The notes beneath the pieces were generated by a model that had not been told where the DNA came from, ran no database searches, and saw only the letters and a program-made list of their open reading frames with translations. A stretch of DNA of 64,000 bases from Gremmenia infestans (taxonomy: Eukaryota > Ascomycota > Leotiomycetes > Helotiales > Hamatocanthoscyphaceae), in the NCBI GenBank assembly GCA_032629725.1, contig JAFEVB010000012.1:1116001-1180000 (forward strand), written 5' to 3'. This document shows, one piece after another, positions 11,776 to 22,975 of this stretch (its first letter is position 1; each line of letters starts with the position of its first letter). Both the position numbers and the translations under genes were made by a program.

Positions 11776-13196
11776 ATGTTTGCGAACATGTTGGTCAAGA
11801 GCGCGCTGCTTGCGAGCTTCGCGATCAGTGCTACGAATGCCATTGCCACCATCACTACCTTGGGCAACAAGTTCTTCGATAGCGATGGCAATCAATTCTT
11901 CATGAAAGGTGAGACTGTCGCCGTGAGCTCTTGGGCAAGGACTTTGCTAACACGCCGACTAGGTGTTGCGTACCAATTGACCGAAAAGGATCCCTTAATC
12001 AACACCGACCAATGCAAACTCGATGCTTCCCTCATGAAAGACCTAGGCGCGAATACAATCCGAGTTTACCACGTCGATGCGTCTGGTGATCACGATGGGT
12101 GTATGTCTGCATTTTCTGACGCTGGTGTATATCTTTTGGTGGACTTGGATACTTTTAATACTGCTATCAATCCCGTAAGCCTTCCCATGCCCTCCCCCAC
12201 CACAGCAGCAATGGCTAATAAGTGCAGATTGTTGCTTCCTGGAACCAAACACAGTTCGAACGCTACGCTGCCGTCATGGACGCCTTTGCCAACTACGACA
12301 ACACAATGGGCTTTTTCGTTGGGAACGAAGTTGTAGCCCTCAACAACCAATCCCTCGCAGCACCCTACGTTAAAGCTGCAGCGCGGGATCTTAAGGCCTA
12401 CAGAAACTCCAAAAACTACCGCGAAATCCCCGTTGGCTACTCTGCAGCAGATATCGCTGAACTGCGACCAATGTTGCAAAACTACTTGGCTTGCGGCACA
12501 AACTCCTCAGAAAGCATCGATATGTTCGGCTTGAATGCATACGAGTGGTGCGGCGATGTGAACCTCCAAACCTCCGGCTACGACACCCTCAACACCTACG
12601 CCAAATCCCTCAACGTCCCCATCTTCTTCTCTGAAACAGGCTGTAATACCAATCGACCCCGTACCTTTGACGACCAGTCTGCTATCTTCGGCCCAGATAT
12701 GAACGATAATTGGTCTGGTGCGATTGTGTACGAGTGGATTGAGGAAGCTAACACGTATGGCCTGATCTCGTATGGATCGACGGTGGCTGCTACGGCTATC
12801 GCGACTAACGTCCAAGGTGGCTACTCAATCGCTGGGACACCCACTCCGGTTAGTCCTGATTTCTCGAATTTGCAGGCACAGTGGAAGACTCTTACGCCAT
12901 CTGGTGTGAAATCTTCCGCGTTCACACCAAGCATCACGGCACCTGCATGCCCTGCTTCTACTTCTGGTGGCTGGCTGGTTGACGGAGATGTGAAGCTGCC
13001 TAGTGTGGGCGAGACAGAGGCAACAGGCACTGCGACGGCGACTAGCTCGGGGACTACGAGCGCGACGGCAACTGCGGCGAGTGCGAGTGCTACCGGAAAG
13101 AAGAACGGCGGTGCGAATACGAATGGTGGGAAAGAGGTTGCGGGGATGTCGGTTGGATTGGCTGGTGTTATGATAGGGTTTATGTACTGGCTATAA
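11776..13196 (+). CDS. GPI-anchored beta-1,3-glucanosyltransferase, GH72 (Gas/Gel family)
   Basis: Elongates and branches cell-wall beta-1,3-glucan at the outer plasma-membrane face. Exons 11776-11908, 11963-12174 and 12228-13196, 437 residues. A signal peptide (about residues 1-22, ending ATNA) precedes the GH72 domain. Catalytic acid/base is Glu149 in FFVGNEVV and nucleophile Glu251 in FFSETGCN. The carboxyl end is a Ser/Thr/Ala-rich linker, a basic KKNGG stretch and a terminal hydrophobic segment (GMSVGLAGVMIGFMYWL), the expected GPI-attachment signal. There is no Cys-rich X8/CBM43 module, so this is the short Gel1-like subfamily. All introns restore family motifs. Confidence 0.95.
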
Positions 13197-14818
13197 AGTA
13201 TCAAGCGACTCAAACTCTACGAAAGCAGCGAGGATGAAGAAATGAAGGAGGGGAGAAAGGAAAGTAAGGTTGTAATTACCAGGCAGACATGATTCATTGA
13301 GCGCACGATATATGATAGCGCCGGCGTTATTTTATGGGATGGGATCATTTTTTCTTCCCGGCATGGTTTGCAGGGAGGGGGGGAGGGTGACGCGAGATGG
13401 AAAGTAATGATAATGGATGGATTGATGGGACGGGATAGACGAACGATAGACGTTGTAGAAACGAGGAACAAACAGTTGATATTCTCAGGGTTTGAGTATT
13501 GTAAGGATTTTATCATGCCTTGCCTACTTGTTTGTTTCATAAAACCTTACTTTCCGGTCGTACTTGGTCCTCGATGCCTACCCAAATATTGTGCTTTAAT
13601 TTACATTACCTCATCCGCTTCTTGCATTATCTGTGTCTGTATCTGTTTCGCAGAGAGCGGTAGATGTGAAGTGGATAATTAAGATTTGAGCGCGGCGTGC
13701 GTATTTGCGTGGGCTGGCTGGCTGTTGATTGAAATGAGAAAGGGGGGTTGGGTTGATGAATGAATGATTGATTGGGGAAGGAGTAAGTAGGTATATGTAC
13801 TTGTAGTAAGTATAATTGGAATATCTATTACACGGGGTAGCTGGGCAGATGGGTTTTGGTCTTCATTAATAGTTTAGTAGGAGGGAGGGAGGGATATTGA
13901 AGGCTAGGTATCGCTTTTATGGAGTTGGGTTTGGAGTTGGGTTTGGGTTTCGGGTATGGTTATGATTATGGATATGGTTCTTGTGGTATGATATAGATAG
14001 GGTTTTTATATGTCAGACTTGTAGTTTGAGTTTGAGATAATGCTTCGAAAGAAGTGAATGAATGTTCTAGTTTAGTTTAGGGTACGCTGGTTTGGTTTGG
14101 GTTGGGTTGGGTTGAAAGAGCTAGGGGTGTGTTTTCTGTTTTGGTTTTACTTTTTTTGCTTCTACAGATGTCTACCTAGCTATAGGTACGCTTCTTGGTT
14201 CTGGATATCGGGCTGGGGGCTTAGGTTGAAAATGCTTGTTTTACAGACTCTGGATTGGAGCTGGAAAGTTTTGATTTTAGGGGGGAATGTGGGAAGTAAA
14301 AGTGGAAGAGGAAGAGGGATGTCGTTTGCTGGATTTGAGATTTGAGCTTGGGGGGTTGGTTTTCGGTTTATGATTTGGTAGTATGTGTTGCTTCTACCAT
14401 GCTGGCAGTTTATGTTTTAGTTCTCTTTGTTTGATTCGGCTTTAGTGATTATACTTATTTTCTGTTCCGACTACCTAGGTGGATTTGATCTTCTCTTTCG
14501 GCGTTACTGTTACTGGATTCACTGTCACTAGATTCACTGCCACCATCGTGTAGTTTTTCTCTTCAACACTTCGATACATTCATTGTTTCGAGCCGGCCCA
14601 GATTTTTGAAGTTACTTGTAGCCTATTTCCTGCTCTCATCTTAGCTGGATATCTACTTGCTTCTTGAAACGCAAGACTATATGTTATTCACCACTTCTTT
14701 AACGCATCTGATATCACACCTGCAGATTTACTCTTTTCAGGTTATATCCAACTAGAACTGTCCAGCACAATCCTCCCAAGCGATTCTCAACTCCATTGCA
14801 ACATCCCTCAACCCAACC
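13197..14818. other. Long intergenic region with GGGTT-rich low complexity
   Basis: About 1.6 kb between same-strand genes. Degenerate GGGTTT/GGAGTT runs lie at about 13920-13965 and 14085-14115. The last 400 bases are pyrimidine-rich and probably the leader of the next gene. No gene or RNA seen. Confidence 0.5.
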
Positions 14819-16916
14819 ATGGACCACCATTTCAGCCCCATGGTTCCCCCCCTCACCATACCACGCTATTCCTCTCCTCCACCAGCGATTTTATCCTTCC
14901 CGACACCCCTCCCACCACCACTCAACCTCCCCTTCCGCCTTCCTCCCCTCTTGAACGCATCTTCCACCACCTCCCACATCCTCGACCCCGCAGAAGACGA
15001 AAACAGGAACCAGGAAGCATGGAACACCCTCACGCTGCACAAGAAAGAACGCATGCCCCTCGTCATAAACTTCAGCGAGCGCCTTCACGCCATGCTGGGC
15101 CTCAAAAACGAACGACCCTTCGACCTACCCCAAACCCCAGCATCCGTGCTCGCAAAACGGGCCTCCCTACCTCCGGCCCAGAGAGCGATATACGACATGC
15201 CTGATGTTGCTAGCTCAATGGGTCTAGGTTCAGGTCTGGGAATCAGTCTAGACGGTGCGAGGGGGGCAAAGCGGGATCTAGACGGCACGGGTCCGAAAGT
15301 CACCATGGCGCCGAGTGTGGAGATGGAGGTGGATAAAGAGACGGGTAGGGGGTTGAGGGAGTACTTGTTGCTGAAGGGGAAGGAAGGGGGGATGCAGAAG
15401 AAGCTTTCGTGTCGGAGTTTGGAGTTTTATGATTTCACGCCTGGTGATTTGAGGACGAGTAGGCCGAGGAATGTGCTTTTGAGCCGTTATGGCGCGGAGA
15501 GGGGAGCGAGGGTGGATTTCTATGAGGTTGAGTTGTATGTCTCCGTTCTACCTCCTGACTTTTTCCATGTCCTGGTGCTAATGTTGATGCTGATGGGAGT
15601 AGACCGGCTACGCAAGCGGATCCTTATACTGGAGCTGTGATGCAGACCACTGAGACTTGGATCGTAAGGATAACTGGCTCTTTGATTTTACCCTGCCCCC
15701 TTCTATCATGTTTAGTCTCATGTACTCCAAGTACTCCTTACATACTTCCTAAAAAGGGAACTTGCTCTTCCTATACTCTCAAAACACTCTTGAAGAGGAA
15801 ATAACTAACTCCCCCGTGATGTAGTGGTTCTTCCTCTCTCGCCCAATGTTCACTATCTCTACTGCAGACCGAGAAATGAAAACACCAACACCGACACGCC
15901 ATCCCATCAACCCTACACCCCCCTCGTCAGGCAACACGGAATTCTTCACTCCTCCAACATCGACATATTCCAGCATTCGGCCACAACCACAGCTGCTACA
16001 GCGACAACCTAACCTCCCACACCCAACTCCAACAACATGGCTCGTCTTCGCCCTGCCCAAAGCACACTGCACAACCTACCCAACCCGCACCGAAGAGCCG
16101 TCCCTGGCGCAAAACACAAACACAAGCACAATCACCAAACGCACCGACCTGGACCTCTCGCACTCCGGCCTACCGATCTTCGAATTTTCCCCAAAACATG
16201 CGGAGCAAGAACTCTCCACTTGGTCCGACTACATAGTCGACCTCATAAACACCGTGCACCGCCCACCCAACGCTTCAGCAAAAGAAGCAGACGGTATTAC
16301 TACCGAGATCGAGCTTCTGGAACGTCTGTACGACGATGGCATTAATGGGAACTGGCTTTCCGTTGCAGGGGGGGGTGGTTTTGATTTCAACGCGGGGTTG
16401 GTAGCGGAAGTGAGGCAATGGCAGGAAGTTAGGGAGGCGATGGGGAGGGGCAAACTTAGGATTGTGATGAGGTGGACGGAGAGTATATTGCGGGACGATG
16501 CGGATGTGGATATGGATATGGTGGGGGATTTCGAGATGGGTGGAATGGGTATGGAGGATATAGGACGTGGATCCGGACGTATTGGCCTGGAACGCACCAC
16601 GAGGAGCGAAGCACGCAAGCGGAATGGGGGGCGCGGTACTGGTGATGAGAGTTCAATGCCAATGCCAAGCAGCAGCCTGTTACTCGGTATCGGTATGCCT
16701 TCTCGAACCCGAGCAAGAACTGCTGGGACTAGCGCTGGCGGGGGCTTAAAGACAAACATCGCCGGAGGCACTAGTAGACTTGCGGAGAGTACTAGTGTAA
16801 TGGGGGGGGAGGGTACCAGTGGCGTGCGTTTGGGTTCGAAGAGTCCGGAGAGAGAGAAGAAGAAGCAGGGACTACAGGTACAGGGTAAGAAAAAGGGTAA
16901 ATGGCGGAAGAGGTAG
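14819..16916 (+). CDS. Unknown fungal protein, Pro-rich start and basic tail
   Basis: Three exons, 14819-15534, 15603-15663 and 15825-16916; 622 residues. The introns (GTATGT..TAG and GTAAGG..TAG) join in phase, and the 61-nt middle exon encodes LPATQADPYTGAV, so it is one gene rather than two. The amino end is Pro/Ser-rich, the middle has an ordered segment (RNVLLSRYGAERGARVDFYE to TETWIWFFLSRP), and another ordered block carries FEFSPKHAEQELSTWSDYIV. The last 150 residues are Gly/Ser/Met-rich and end in a lysine/arginine cluster (KKKGKWRKR) that could be a nuclear signal. No domain is recognised. Existence is well supported; function is not. Confidence 0.7.
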
Positions 16917-17685
16917 GGTACTTGGTTGATCGGAGCTTTATTAATGGTTGGTGAGTGGGGTAGTTAAGGCTCGACATAAAATTTATTCTGGTATTGAGCG
17001 CAAGGGGGGGGGAAGTGGCCTTGCTTGTATGTGTATATATATATGGCTTAACTTGCAGTCTTTTCTTAGTAACTGCTTGTAACTTGTGATAAGCGCGGCC
17101 TTCTCGCTATAGCTTGCTGCCGCAACTAAACTTTAAACTTATACCCAGCGAATATATATCTCCAGCCTCGCCCATCTAAAGCGAGGTTTGTTAGCCGACT
17201 TCTTTCTTCCGGCGTGGTAATATTGGTTACTATATATACTGGATTTGCTTCGGAAACCAATAAACGGGGTCCATGTTAAAAGGATTGGGAATTAAGGATC
17301 GGAGAAACCTTTATCTTATGTTAGTTTGGTTATAGGAATATCAATAAACGGCTACTAGATCGGCATGTAGGGTAAGTAATAGTTCATCACAGCTGAACAA
17401 TTCATTGAAGTGATACTATAGCATTATCATAAGTCAAGATGATTCTATGAGAGAAATATGAAGATATCTTTATCTTATTAACAACGGAATAAGTTTCGTA
17501 AAGAAATACTAGGTATCTAGGCATGCTAATTGCCTCTTATTAAGTGCTATAATAGATAATACTACTCTAAACCGGTGACCCCGCATATAGCTAGTGCATC
17601 AATATAGGAAGGAAATCTAGGAGACATATATAATCTGGTTAATCTAGTTAACGGCATAGACCTTTCTCTAGAATAGGGTATTACT
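16917..17685. other. AT-rich entry into a degraded accessory region
   Basis: A G run near 17005, a TA dinucleotide run near 17032, then AT-rich sequence dense in CTAG/TTAG words. It looks like the flank of the RIP-mutated relic that follows; no gene is supported. Confidence 0.45.
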
Positions 17686-18177
17686 AAAAACTTGCAGCTA
17701 GATAGCACTATTAATATTATTTAGGCTAAGAGGAAAAATAAGGCTAATAGGGTTTCTATGCCTCTAGGAGACTTATTATGTCTTATTTAGGTTAACTTGG
17801 CATTGTAGAGGAGAAGAGAGACTTAGAAGAGAATTATAGATAGTAAATAGAGTAGGATTAGTCCTAAAATTCCTAAGGAGTTTTAGGCGATAAGGTTTTA
17901 GCTAAAGGGCTATTAGGATCTAAGGTTATAGCGTGAGAAAGGAGCGTTCGACTCCTTAAACGGTATTAAGTACTCTGGTTATTCTAGTAATTACGACGTT
18001 GTGGTTGTAAATTGGGATCGAGTGGCTCAAACTTCCAATCCGACCCAAGACATCGTAGAGCGTGTTACCTATAACATTATCGTGTTAGTATTCTGGACTA
18101 CCCTAGCATTCAAGTGTATAGTAGGTAGCTTAAGGCTGTCGACGATTTCTAAAGCGAGAACCATGCATCATTCCTGA
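17686..18177 (+). pseudogene. RIP-like coding relic: one frame broken only by TAG codons
   Basis: Reading from 17686 in one frame gives protein-like sequence (for example AKRKNKANRVSMPLGDLLCL) interrupted by nine stops, at 17722, 17788, 17806, 17824, 17848, 17884, 17899, 17914 and 17929. Every one is TAG; none is TAA or TGA. CAG-to-TAG (CpA to TpA) or TGG-to-TAG is what repeat-induced point mutation produces. After 17931 the same frame stays open to a TGA at 18175. The Lys/Arg/Gln-rich composition would suit a repeated element, but I cannot identify the parent protein. Confidence 0.5.
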
Positions 18178-18228
18178 TCCATCCCCGGGATGGAAAGTAA
18201 GGATGCTTATAGAGGCCAATGACTTACT

Positions 18229-19121
18229 TTAATCACTCTTTACGAGTGTTGTATTGATTACCACAGCTTCCAGGGCATTCCAAATCGGTCTGAAAGTCTC
18301 TCTATGAATCTTCTCTTCCCAAAAGAAAGATTTGAACAGGGTCTCGGCATTATCCCAGCAAGAAACACCTAATTGCTCGACAATCTCGATGATTGACGCC
18401 ATAAAGTAATCTTTGGTGTCTGGATCCCTAACCATTGAAGCGGCGATGAACATAATCCAGAGCGAGTACTCAAGATTCCAGCCACCGGTCTGTCTAATTT
18501 CTATCAAAGTGGACTTTAACGTTGCGTCTAGCATGTCATAAAGTGATACTCCTAGGGGACTCATTTAAAAGAGTGACGAGGTATATCAACAAGCCAAGTC
18601 GCAGCATTTCGTGGATCAAACTTTCGCTGTTAGTGTTGCTTTGCGGGAGCTTTAAGGAGAGCAGAGAGTACTGAGACGATGTAATGGCCTCTCGCAAGCT
18701 TAGGGGGTGTATCTGCGTCTTGTGATGATAAAACATGTTTAAATTAGCCGTTATGTCTTGGATCTGGCAAATGGTCCGAGTGAGTGCTTCATCTAGTTTG
18801 ATGGAATTTGTGATTCTACAAAATCCCGGTGTTGTTATTGTGGTCATCTGATGATATACTGGCATCGTTGGTAACTCTCTAAGAACATCTTCGAAGTAAG
18901 GACTTTGAACAGCATCAATAGATCCACACAAGTCAGCGCTAGTTTGAGATTAGCACAACACTCGAAAAAGGACTAAAGAATCTAACAGAACTAACTCACC
19001 GATTGATCTTACTCCGCACTAGTCGGTTCGATTCAAAAGCCTGTATACCTCCTCGATGTCGAAGCATCTGCTTCAAGCCGCGCATGTGAACCATCCAATT
19101 ATCACGGTTGCCATATAATAC
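18229..19121 (-). pseudogene. Degenerate fungal transcription-factor-domain gene (DUF3468/Fungal_trans_2-like) without zinc cluster
   Basis: Minus strand. An exon fragment at about 19121-19000 reads VLYGNRDNWMVHMRGLKQML and on to LRHRGGIQAF, the hallmark of the DUF3468 region of Zn2Cys6 regulators. A normal intron (18999-18939, GTGAGT..TAG) joins it to 18938, giving SKINRADLCGSIDAVQSPYF. The frame is then lost near 18545-18570: LLIYLVTLLNESP runs into a stop, while the continuation (SLYDMLDATLKSTLIEIR, then QTGGWNLEYSLWIMF) is in another frame. Upstream of 19121 the frame meets TAG and no six-cysteine cluster is visible as far as 19.8 kb. It looks like a truncated, frameshifted regulator beside a RIP-like relic. 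A sequencing error could explain one break but not the missing DNA-binding half. Confidence 0.6.
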
Positions 19122-19894
19122 CTAAAGCCAATAATTGCTCCTGAAATTCAGATGTAGATTAGTTGAACCTCTGTCTACTCTGAAACAGATTGAGTCTCCA
19201 TATTCTTATCTGATATTGCCATCTGGTGATCCCGGTCGTGCGCGCGCCTTAGGGAAGTAGAAAGGGTTAGTGGGAAGGGTTGTGATAGGAGGAAGGAGAC
19301 TATATATGACTAGGGCTGCGAGTGATGAGATCGAGAAATTAAACAGGATGATCTGTGGACGTGGACTGTTAAGAATACGGTCTAAGAGGGGGATGGAATA
19401 ACAGGTCTAAAGCCTGAATGTAGTCTGTGTATACCTTTGACGTGATTCGCGATGCAGGCCGAAAGGTGAAAGTAGCAAGTAAGATTACAACGATGCAACT
19501 TACTTGTATTCACAACGCGGTTTTGGCAGGACCTCCTCTTACCTCTTAGCTAGCTCCCTAGCTTATTATTCTTTAATATGAGGGTATTCTAATTAATTTT
19601 ATTTCTGCCGTAGGGGATCTCAAAGTCGAGGATAGAGAGAATAGCGATGCACACAGTCTGTGTATGTGAGGCGCATGTGTTTGAGTTCGAAATAGGAATA
19701 ACAACCAAAAGAGTGCAAGGCAATAGATAGAATTCATTTACGCAATGTAGTTACTAACAACAAAGGACAAAGAACAAACCATAAATAGCTCTCAACTCAT
19801 ACGGCAAATCGGTTATTCATATTCTTTTCTTTCATTACCAATCGTCATTGTCGGCTCACTTGAATTCATGCATCATCTCATCGTTAATCCTCTT
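19122..19894. other. Intergenic region between the degraded regulator and pirin
   Basis: About 0.77 kb at the 5' side of the broken regulator and the 3' side of the pirin gene. No Zn2Cys6 exon, RNA gene or repeat is evident. Confidence 0.5.
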
Positions 19895-21809
19895 CTAATG
19901 CATCATCTTCTTCCCAATTTCACTCTCCCAGCCTTCAGCTCTTTCAAATCCGTTTGAGTGAGTCTGGTAATCCATGATCGCTTGGTGAACTTCTGCTTGT
20001 GTGTTTAGGACAAAGGGTCCGTATTGGACGACTTTTTGATCAAGGGGCTGGCCTGCTACTAGATCTGCAGTATGTTAGCTCGTCTTCTTTAATAATTGGA
20101 GTAGACCAAATGAGAACATAAGTCCATGTATGATCGGAATGAAAAGAAATATCAAGAGGCGGAGAGGGAATAAAATACGTAGGTTTTTTTCCTCTAAACC
20201 ATGTTGACTTAGCAATGAAAAATGAAAACCTGTAGCTAATGCAACAAGAGACAAGGAAACATTATCCTTTGGACTATATAAAGAGTAACATCTCTTCAGA
20301 TCAAGGGCGCCCTGATCAAAACTTCAATCTTCTTTATTTAGCTCTCTGGTATCATGATACTAAGAGCGCAGGGGAGTCTCCACTAATGCCGCGAAATGCC
20401 CCACAGCTCAAGCTCCCATTGGCTCTTCAACGCACAAAACAAATATTTGACAATCACTAGTAAGTATTAACATAAGCAAAAGCATCTCAACAACAACACA
20501 CAAGCGTTTGTGGTTTAGTGGTAAAATCCATCGTTGCCATTGGCTAAACAGCTTTCCAAGCTAGTATAGTACATGTATCGATGGGCCCCGGGTTCGATTC
20601 CCGGCGAACGCAATATAGAAAGAATATCTTTTTTGGCTTTTTTAAAGCAAAAATAAGAGAAGGAAAAACGGCTTCACTTGAAGCGATGCTGGGCTGGCTA
20701 GCTGCGCTTGCAGTGCCTTTTCTTGGGCTGATGGTAAAGCAGCAAGGAGTATTCATTCTAGCTTCTTCATAATGCGGCGTCGATTATCACTAGAAAAACC
20801 CTTTGCTAGTTTTCTTTTGAGAGGGGTTATGTAAAATGGAGCGTGGATATTCCTACGAAAATGGGCGAGGATGGGACGAAGATAAGCGAAGACAGGCAGG
20901 AGATAGCTTACAGAAACGGCCATTCTCTTTGGCAGATGCGTCCACTTGAGCGAAGATCTCATCCCCCTCCTGCTCAAAGACTACATTGTAGTATTGCCCT
21001 ACGTTCGTCTGATTTTTCCCAACCCCGAAAGCAGTACTTCCTCCTAAAGTAAAGGCGAAAGCGTTCCATCCTTCTGGGAGTTGTTGAGTGACTTTGCCGC
21101 CGGGTTTGATTTCGATATCGAAGATCCAAACTGGAGTGTATGCCAGCTCCTTCACGCTATCAATTCCGTGGCTTTGGCCGCTAATAATCTTGATATGGAC
21201 CTTCCCTTCATCAACGTCGATATTGGGAATTTCCTTCGCTCGTAGGTCTCGGTATCTTGGCTCGCATTTCTTTAACTTTTGAGGCAGATCAACCCATAAC
21301 TGCATACCAACAACAGGCGTGCCATCTGGGCTATCCCTCGGCATTTCTGAGTGCATTATGCCCCTCCCTGCTGTCATGAATTGTAGATCACCGACTTCGA
21401 TGGTGCCTGCGTTGCCGGCGAAGTCTTCATGATCGATCATCCCTTGCAGAAGGTACGTTATGGTCTCTTGTCCGCGATGTGGGTGGTCGGGGAATCCAGA
21501 CCCCGGTGAAGATGTAAAGTGATCGAGCATCAGGAAAGGCGAAAAGTTTCGTAATTGTGGTGTGCCGATGCTACGTCTGACTCTGGCGCCTACACCCTCG
21601 GCTTGTTCGACGGCGAGGAACGCTTTGCGAATTGCTCGAGAAACGGTCATATTCGCTGGCTTCGGAGCGCCGTAGATCGCGCGTGGAATAGACGTGGTGT
21701 TCGTGAAGAGGTTGGTGAAAGCTGTAAATTGGCTGGCAACTGTGTCTCGTCCAAACGCGATTGCAAGAAGTGCAATAGTGATAGAGAATAAAAACAGAAG
21801 CAATCTCAT
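19895..21809 (-). CDS. Pirin family protein with amino-terminal hydrophobic leader and a tRNA-bearing intron
   Basis: Exon 1 is 20912-21809 and exon 2 is 19895-20064 on the minus strand; 355 residues. The cupin metal site is intact: HPHRG supplies two histidines and GIMHSEMP a histidine and a glutamate, the ligands known in human pirin. Exon 2 restores the family carboxyl end (LVAGQPLDQKVVQYGPF, NGFERAEGW), so splicing at GTAAGC (20911) and CAG (20065) is well supported. The intron is 847 nt, far longer than its neighbours, and holds a tRNA gene on the opposite strand. The first 20 residues (MRLLLFLFSITIALLAIAFG) form a signal peptide or anchor, unusual for a protein family that is normally nuclear/cytosolic; an internal Met before TVSRAIRKAF would give a conventional pirin. 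Activity (quercetinase-like or regulatory) is not predictable. Confidence 0.88.
20504..20612 (+). tRNA. tRNA-Gly (anticodon GCC) with a 38-nt intron
   Basis: Cloverleaf read by eye. The acceptor stem GCGTTTG (20504-20510) pairs with CGAACGC (20605-20611), with one G-U pair; the discriminator is A. The D arm contains GGTTTAGTGGTAAAATCC. The anticodon stem CATCG/CGATG encloses loop TTGCCAT, anticodon GCC at 20536-20538. The T arm is CCCGG-GTTCGATT-CCGGC-like (around GGGTTCGATTCCCGG), giving A and B box promoters. The canonical intron position after base 37 holds 38 nt (20540-20577). Mature length is 71 nt before CCA, right for eukaryotic tRNA-Gly. It lies antisense inside the pirin intron. Confidence 0.95.
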
Positions 21810-22975
21810 CGGGAAGTATTTGGGTCTTTATATGAACGAATAAACAAGTAGAAGGAATGTTCCATGGAGAGATTGAACAGAATGGAAATAGATAGAGGGG
21901 TGAAATGAAGGCAACTAATACATCAATCAGCAGATACAAATGCTTACGGGATTTTTAATAAGCGCAGGTGCTGTTGGGCAGCCTCGCAATGAGGCTGGGC
22001 GGCATCCACCACTTACAAGCTGCTGACGTAATTAGCCTGGATTTCCTCAATCTCACGTCACGGTGGTATAATATAGCACGAACATGTAGAATGCATCATA
22101 TCTAAGATTATCTAATATGACTACCCACGTATAACCTAGTACGAGAAATGATACATCACGAGTTGCTTACTTAGTATTTAGCCATATACTTACTAATATA
22201 TTATATAATATAAACAGAATAATCAATTTTTTATCTTTTACATTTAAACCGTATTTATATTAAAAACTTTTACTATACTATATCAGAGTGCAAATTGGGA
22301 AGTAGATAAATGTATTTCATAAACGAAATTATTGCTAGCGCTAGTGTCAACTTTTTGTAGGCTGAAAGGGCGAGTATTGAATTGAACATTACGTTGGGTT
22401 ACAGAAAGCCGAGGTTCAGTGACGATGCTCTTGCTTTATGGCCTATAGGCTCTTAGTTGTGCTTTTCACCTACTGTCGAGGATCGAACCAACGAGGGAGT
22501 GCTACCAATACATAGCAAGACATAACAGTCTTCAGCGGTCCTTAGGTCCTAGAGAAATATCCACTGTGTATTCACAGGCCCTCATTTTCAGAAGAACTCA
22601 TTATACTGCTCTGTCAAATTTGCATATAGCAAACTAAAAAGAACAAAGGCTAGATTCGACCTCTTTGCTGAATCTGTTTTGTTTCTAAACATAATAAGCT
22701 ATTTTCCGCTAGACAAAGAGAGAGTGCGATTTTTCTTTGTTGGACAATAATGCCACTGTCTGAATACCCGAAACAGAATTGAGGGTTTCTATAGTATATA
22801 TAGTCTATGAAGTAGGATAATTTGTTAGCAACTCTTATTTGAATACTTCTGGAAACAATCCCGGAATACTCCGCTGGTCCCCAAATCAATTTGAGAATAC
22901 TGTAGTACATGCCAAAGCTGTCTACAGATATCAAGGTTCTTTCATCTTATCATCCTAAAAGGGACAATTCGATAT
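21810..22975. other. AT-rich intergenic region
   Basis: Pirin promoter followed by strongly AT-rich DNA at about 22080-22310. No RNA gene or intact ORF is supported; a GATCGAACC word near 22481 recalls a tRNA T arm but has no cloverleaf. Confidence 0.45.

Noticed and set aside
13920..14115. GGGTTT/GGTTGGG runs, considered as telomere-like repeats
   Set aside because: Irregular, not TTAGGG, and embedded between ordinary genes; simply low complexity.
22440..22530. Possible second tRNA (GATCGAACC word on the plus strand)
   Set aside because: No acceptor stem, D arm or anticodon stem can be paired around it on either strand.
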